NCBI GenBank assembly: GCA_034180465.1
Contig: JAXFOH010000130.1
Coordinates: 1-32,322 of the forward strand
Length of the DNA stretch: 32,322 nt
Source of the DNA: CAKUIA01 sp034180465
GTDB lineage: Bacteria > Verrucomicrobiota > Verrucomicrobiia > Opitutales > Intestinicryptomonadaceae
Reading direction: 5' to 3'
Both the position numbers and the translations under genes were made by a program. The notes under the pieces are model-generated. The model worked only from the letters and a program-made list of their open reading frames with translations, searched no databases and was not told the origin of the DNA. How positions within the stretch are numbered: the stretch's first letter is position 1; each line of letters starts with the position of its first letter. Of the stretch, positions 29,234 to 32,322 are shown in pieces.

Positions 29234-30525
29234 GTAAAACATACAAAATAGGCTTTTTGGGCTTTGGCACGGTAGCGGGCGGCGTATATAAGCACTTAAC
29301 CACAAACTTTTCGGATATGTGCGCAAAGTTCGGTGCAAAGTTCGAAATAGGCAAAGTTTGCGTGCGCGATATAAACAAACCGCGCGCTATCGACATAGAA
29401 AAGTCGAAACTTACCGAAAACCCCTACGACATTGTAGACGACCCCGAAATAGACATTGTTTGCGAGCTTATGGGCGGCATAGAACCCGCTTTCGAGCTTA
29501 CAATGCGCGCCTTTAAAAACGGCAAGATAGTAGTTAGCGCAAACAAGGCCGTAATTAGCAACAAAGGCAAAGAACTTTTGCAGGAGGCAAAAAAGCACAA
29601 TGTGGCCTACTTTTTTGAAGCCAGCGTAGCGGGCGGCATTCCCGTAATTAAGGCGTTAAGGGAAGGGCTTATTGCAAACAGTTTTCCGGTGATTTACGGT
29701 ATTTTAAACGGAACTTGCAACTACATTCTTACCAGAATGGAGAGCGAAAACGCATCTTATGCCGCAATAATTAAAGACGCGCGCAAGCTCGGCTATGTAG
29801 AAGCCGACGAGTCTTTGGACATAGACGGCATAGACGCCGCCCATAAAATCAGCATTTTGGCATATTTGGCGCACGGAGTTTGGATTCCCCTAAACAAAAT
29901 GCTGGTAAGGGGCATACGCGGAATCAGGCTAGAAGATATGATTTGGGCGAGGGATTTCGACTGCAGGGTAAAGCTCATAGCTTCGGTTCGCAAAATTCCC
30001 GAAAGCGGCGCGCTTTTTGCTTCGGTATATCCGGCACTCTTGCCTTTAAGCGATGCCGTTGCAAATGTAAACGATGTCTTTAACGCAGTTTCGATAGAAG
30101 GCGACGTTGTAGGCCGCACAATATACATAGGCAGAGGTGCGGGGCAAGATGCAACAGCCAGCGCGGTTATTGCCGACATTGCTGACGCCGTAAGGTATTT
30201 AATGGGTGCCCCTTTAATTGCAACAAAAGACGATGTTCCTTTGAAATTGGCGCGCTTGCACGAAGTTTCGGGCGAGTTTTACCTTAGAATAGAAGTTCAA
30301 GACAAAGTTGGTGTGCTTGCCTCTTTGGCGTCTATTTTGGCATGCGAGCAAATTTCAATAGAGCAGCTTCAGCAGCGCAAGCACGAAACCGCGGGCAGGG
30401 CTTGGGTTGTGCTTACAACACACAAAACCGACGAAGGCTCTATCAAAAAAGTTTGCGCGGCTCTTAAAAAAGCCCCGTTTGTATATTCCGAGCCTTTTGT
30501 GCTTAGGATATTTTCGGGCAAATAA
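29230..30525 (+). CDS. hom: Homoserine dehydrogenase with C-terminal ACT domain
   Basis: A 431-residue NAD(P)H enzyme that reduces aspartate semialdehyde to homoserine, the branch to threonine and methionine. It shows the nucleotide-binding GFLGFGTVAGGVYKHL, SANKAVISNKGKELL, ASVAGGIPVIKALREGL, ILNGTCNYILTRM and the substrate region ADESLDIDGIDAAHKI. The C-terminal part (about 350-431, FYLRIEVQDKVGVLASLASI onward) is an ACT domain, suggesting feedback control, most likely by threonine. No aspartate kinase is fused. It overlaps plsY by the four bases ATGA and ends before a terminator, closing the serA-plsY-hom unit. Its product also feeds methionine, to which metF in this window contributes the methyl group. 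Confidence 0.95.
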   Translation: MSKTYKIGFLGFGTVAGGVYKHLTTNFSDMCAKFGAKFEIGKVCVRDINKPRAIDIEKSKLTENPYDIVDDPEIDIVCELMGGIEPAFELTMRAFKNGKIVVSANKAVISNKGKELLQEAKKHNVAYFFEASVAGGIPVIKALREGLIANSFPVIYGILNGTCNYILTRMESENASYAAIIKDARKLGYVEADESLDIDGIDAAHKISILAYLAHGVWIPLNKMLVRGIRGIRLEDMIWARDFDCRVKLIASVRKIPESGALFASVYPALLPLSDAVANVNDVFNAVSIEGDVVGRTIYIGRGAGQDATASAVIADIADAVRYLMGAPLIATKDDVPLKLARLHEVSGEFYLRIEVQDKVGVLASLASILACEQISIEQLQQRKHETAGRAWVVLTTHKTDEGSIKKVCAALKKAPFVYSEPFVLRIFSGK

Positions 30526-30557
30526 GCTTTTGTTTTTCACTTAAAAAGCGGCAAATT

Positions 30558-30583
30558 CGGCAAATCGGGTTTGCCGTTTTTTT
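30558..30583 (+). terminator. hom: Intrinsic terminator after hom
   Basis: CGGCAAA and TTTGCCG form a perfect 7-bp stem around a TCGGG loop, followed by seven T. A second copy of CGGCAAA at 30549-30555 could form an alternative stem with the same 3' arm. Confidence 0.87.
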
Positions 30584-30634
30584 GTATTTGTTTTTTGACT
30601 TTATTGCCAAATTTGTGTAGGTTTGTTTGCGTTT

Positions 30635-32322
30635 ATGAAAATGAAAAATGTTGGCGCATATACGCATATAATATGGTTATTGTCTTGTTTTTTGTTGGTT
30701 TCGTGCAAAAGCGAAGAACTTACAGGCAAAGTTGAATGTTCAGAAAACGGAGTGCCTCAGCTTAAAATAAACGGTAAGGTCGAACGCCCGCGAATGCTAT
30801 ATGTTTCGCCCTTATATTACACTTCGGGCAAGGGCAATAACGAAACAAAACTTACAAACCAATTCAAAGACATTTCTTTCGATTGCGCAAAATTTTACAA
30901 CAGCACAGATTCTGCCATATTCCAGTTTGTTGCGGGCGACAACCCAATGGAATACTACATTTCCAAATTCGAGATTGTAGACAAAGATTCTGGCGAAAAA
31001 ACTGTAGACATAAAATTCGACGGCAAAGCCTGCGACCCTAGAATAGCTTTTAAGTGCGACGATGCTTCGGCAAAGCCAAAAGTAGAACTTAAAAACGTTG
31101 TTATAGACGGCGAAAAGGCGTTAAAAGTTGCCTTGCTTGAAAAGTCCGAAAACGTAAAACTTTTTCAGGTATATATTCCCAACATAAAGCTGGGTTTGTT
31201 TAAAAACTACCGCGTAAATATGCGCGTAAGGGCGGGCAAAAATTCCGACAACCTTAATTTTAAATACACGTTGCTAGACAACCGCGGCGGACCAACCTAC
31301 GTTCAATATGCGCCAATGGGCAAATCCTATGTAAAAAGTCAGGTAAAATTTGCGAAGGAAAGCGGCAATGTAGACATTATCACATTCCCCGTAAGGGCTA
31401 TGGACTTTTATTTAAAAGAAGGGCAAAAACCCGATTTTTCGTGTATGGAGAGTGCCTTAAAAGATATAACCGATGCAAATCCTAACGCGAAAATCATTAT
31501 AAGGGCTTTAATGTATCCGTCAGAAATTTGGCTTGCCGAAAACCCCGACGACACCCAAACATTTGCAGACGGCACAAAAAGCATAAGATTCCCCTCAATT
31601 TCGTCAGAAAAATACAGGTGCGACTCGCAAAAAGCATTGTCGATGATAATAGATTTTGCCGAAAAGCACTACGGCAAAAATATGTTGGGCTACCACATAG
31701 GCGGCGGCAATTCCGCCGAATGGTTCTACGGCGACTCTTGGGGAAGAAACTGGCAAGGCTACGATAAGTCTACTGAAAAAGCCTGGGTAAATTGGCTTAA
31801 AAAAACCTATAAAAACGACCAAGCTTTGCAAAGGGCGTGGAACAACCCGTCTGCAAAAATTGCCGGGCAAAAAGTACCAACCGTTGCCGAACGCGAAGAG
31901 CCAAACTTTTTGATTAACCCAAAAACACAAAAGAAAATTGCCGACTTTAACCAGTTTTGGAACGACGAAATGGTAGACACGGTTTCGTGTCTGGCAAAGG
32001 TTGTAAGGGAAAAAGTGCCAAACAAGCTTAGCGTGTTTTTCTACGGCTATGCGGGCGAATTTTCGCTTATGTATAACGGGGTGTCGTATTCTGGGCATTT
32101 GGGGCTTGGCAAATTCCTTAAAAACAAAGATGTTGATATGCTTACAGGGCCAATTTCCTATTTCGACAGAAGTTTCGGCGACGGCAAAACCACAATGGGC
32201 GCAACCGAAAGCGTAAGCAGGGCAGGCAAAATTTGGGCAGACGAAGACGACACTTCAACCTACCTAGCCCCAAAAACAAGCAAGTACCCGGGTATGGAAC
32301 CCGAAATAAACAATCTCGAAAA
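30635..32322 (+). CDS. Partial lipoprotein glycosidase-like protein, clan GH-A (GH42-like)
   Basis: An open frame from ATG 30635 to the window edge (562 codons so far); the 3' end is missing. The N-terminus has a signal helix (HIIWLLSCFLL) and a lipobox LVSC with C24, so it is probably membrane-anchored outside the cytoplasm. Residues to about 240 are beta-rich. The next part resembles a TIM-barrel glycosidase: IIIRALMYPSEIW, then GYHIGGGNSAEWFYG, with E362 in the position of an acid/base Glu, and GKIWADEDD with E537 in the position of the nucleophile, as in GH42-like proteins. These catalytic assignments are inferred from motif resemblance. With the GH78-like gene at the other end of the window it points to a glycan-degrading lifestyle. 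No Shine-Dalgarno is seen. Confidence 0.72.
   Translation, partial: MKMKNVGAYTHIIWLLSCFLLVSCKSEELTGKVECSENGVPQLKINGKVERPRMLYVSPLYYTSGKGNNETKLTNQFKDISFDCAKFYNSTDSAIFQFVAGDNPMEYYISKFEIVDKDSGEKTVDIKFDGKACDPRIAFKCDDASAKPKVELKNVVIDGEKALKVALLEKSENVKLFQVYIPNIKLGLFKNYRVNMRVRAGKNSDNLNFKYTLLDNRGGPTYVQYAPMGKSYVKSQVKFAKESGNVDIITFPVRAMDFYLKEGQKPDFSCMESALKDITDANPNAKIIIRALMYPSEIWLAENPDDTQTFADGTKSIRFPSISSEKYRCDSQKALSMIIDFAEKHYGKNMLGYHIGGGNSAEWFYGDSWGRNWQGYDKSTEKAWVNWLKKTYKNDQALQRAWNNPSAKIAGQKVPTVAEREEPNFLINPKTQKKIADFNQFWNDEMVDTVSCLAKVVREKVPNKLSVFFYGYAGEFSLMYNGVSYSGHLGLGKFLKNKDVDMLTGPISYFDRSFGDGKTTMGATESVSRAGKIWADEDDTSTYLAPKTSKYPGMEPEINNLE

Noticed and set aside
1..32322. tRNA, rRNA, CRISPR arrays, insertion sequences
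   Set aside because: None could be recognised on either strand; nearly all the window is protein-coding and no regularly spaced repeats were seen.

Overview
This window looks like a chromosomal segment of a PVC-group bacterium, most likely a Verrucomicrobiota (Opitutae-like) or Lentisphaerota lineage. That is inference from gene content: a LacI-type regulator beside a rhamnosidase-like hydrolase, a lipoprotein glycosidase, FabV-type enoyl reductase, a K+-type membrane pyrophosphatase and an AroA-Cmk fusion. No rRNA, tRNA, CRISPR array, insertion sequence or phage gene was seen. Coding density is very high and no stretch over 300 bases lacks a gene.

Layout: (1) 7-3209, plus strand: LacI-family regulator and an exported GH78-like protein, closed by a hairpin terminator. 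(2) 3320-7464, minus strand: queC, then tyrA, an aroA::cmk fusion and plsC in an almost gapless run (shikimate/tyrosine, CMP and phosphatidate synthesis). (3) 7561-13960, plus strand: a membrane protein with a Cache-like sensor and a degenerate chemoreceptor-like cytoplasmic region, then purH, a TPR/coiled-coil/LysM protein, rmuC and a Xer recombinase, the last four nearly contiguous. (4) 14039-20234, minus strand: metF, ispA, fabV, an orphan amino-acid-binding protein, ilvE and dnaX. (5) 20408-23483, plus strand: a protein of unknown function and the ion-pumping pyrophosphatase hppA. (6) 23677-25674, minus strand: an IPT/TIG-like lipoprotein and a LOG-family protein. (7) 25719-30525, plus strand: hemW, then serA-plsY-hom with overlapping stop/start codons. 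(8) 30635 to the window end: a partial lipoprotein with a clan GH-A-like glycosidase fold.

The standout is dnaX. Its zero frame ends just after a run of 13 A residues at the end of the clamp-loader core (383 aa, gamma-like). Removing one A (or adding two) opens a further frame of about 112 codons ending in an acidic tail, giving a tau-like protein of about 495 aa. Inserting one A gives an immediate stop. A hairpin begins one base after the run and contains the gamma stop codon. This is what transcriptional slippage or programmed frameshifting of dnaX would look like, though a homopolymer error must be excluded. The same protein lacks the usual zinc-binding cysteines of DnaX.

A second pattern is that several first-in-operon genes (GH78-like, the chemoreceptor-like gene, purH, metF, hppA, hemW, and also dnaX) have a -10-like hexamer only 7-11 bases before the start codon and no Shine-Dalgarno sequence. 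Others (ilvE, fabV, the LOG gene) have a clear purine-rich ribosome site. This suggests a mix of near-leaderless and led transcripts.
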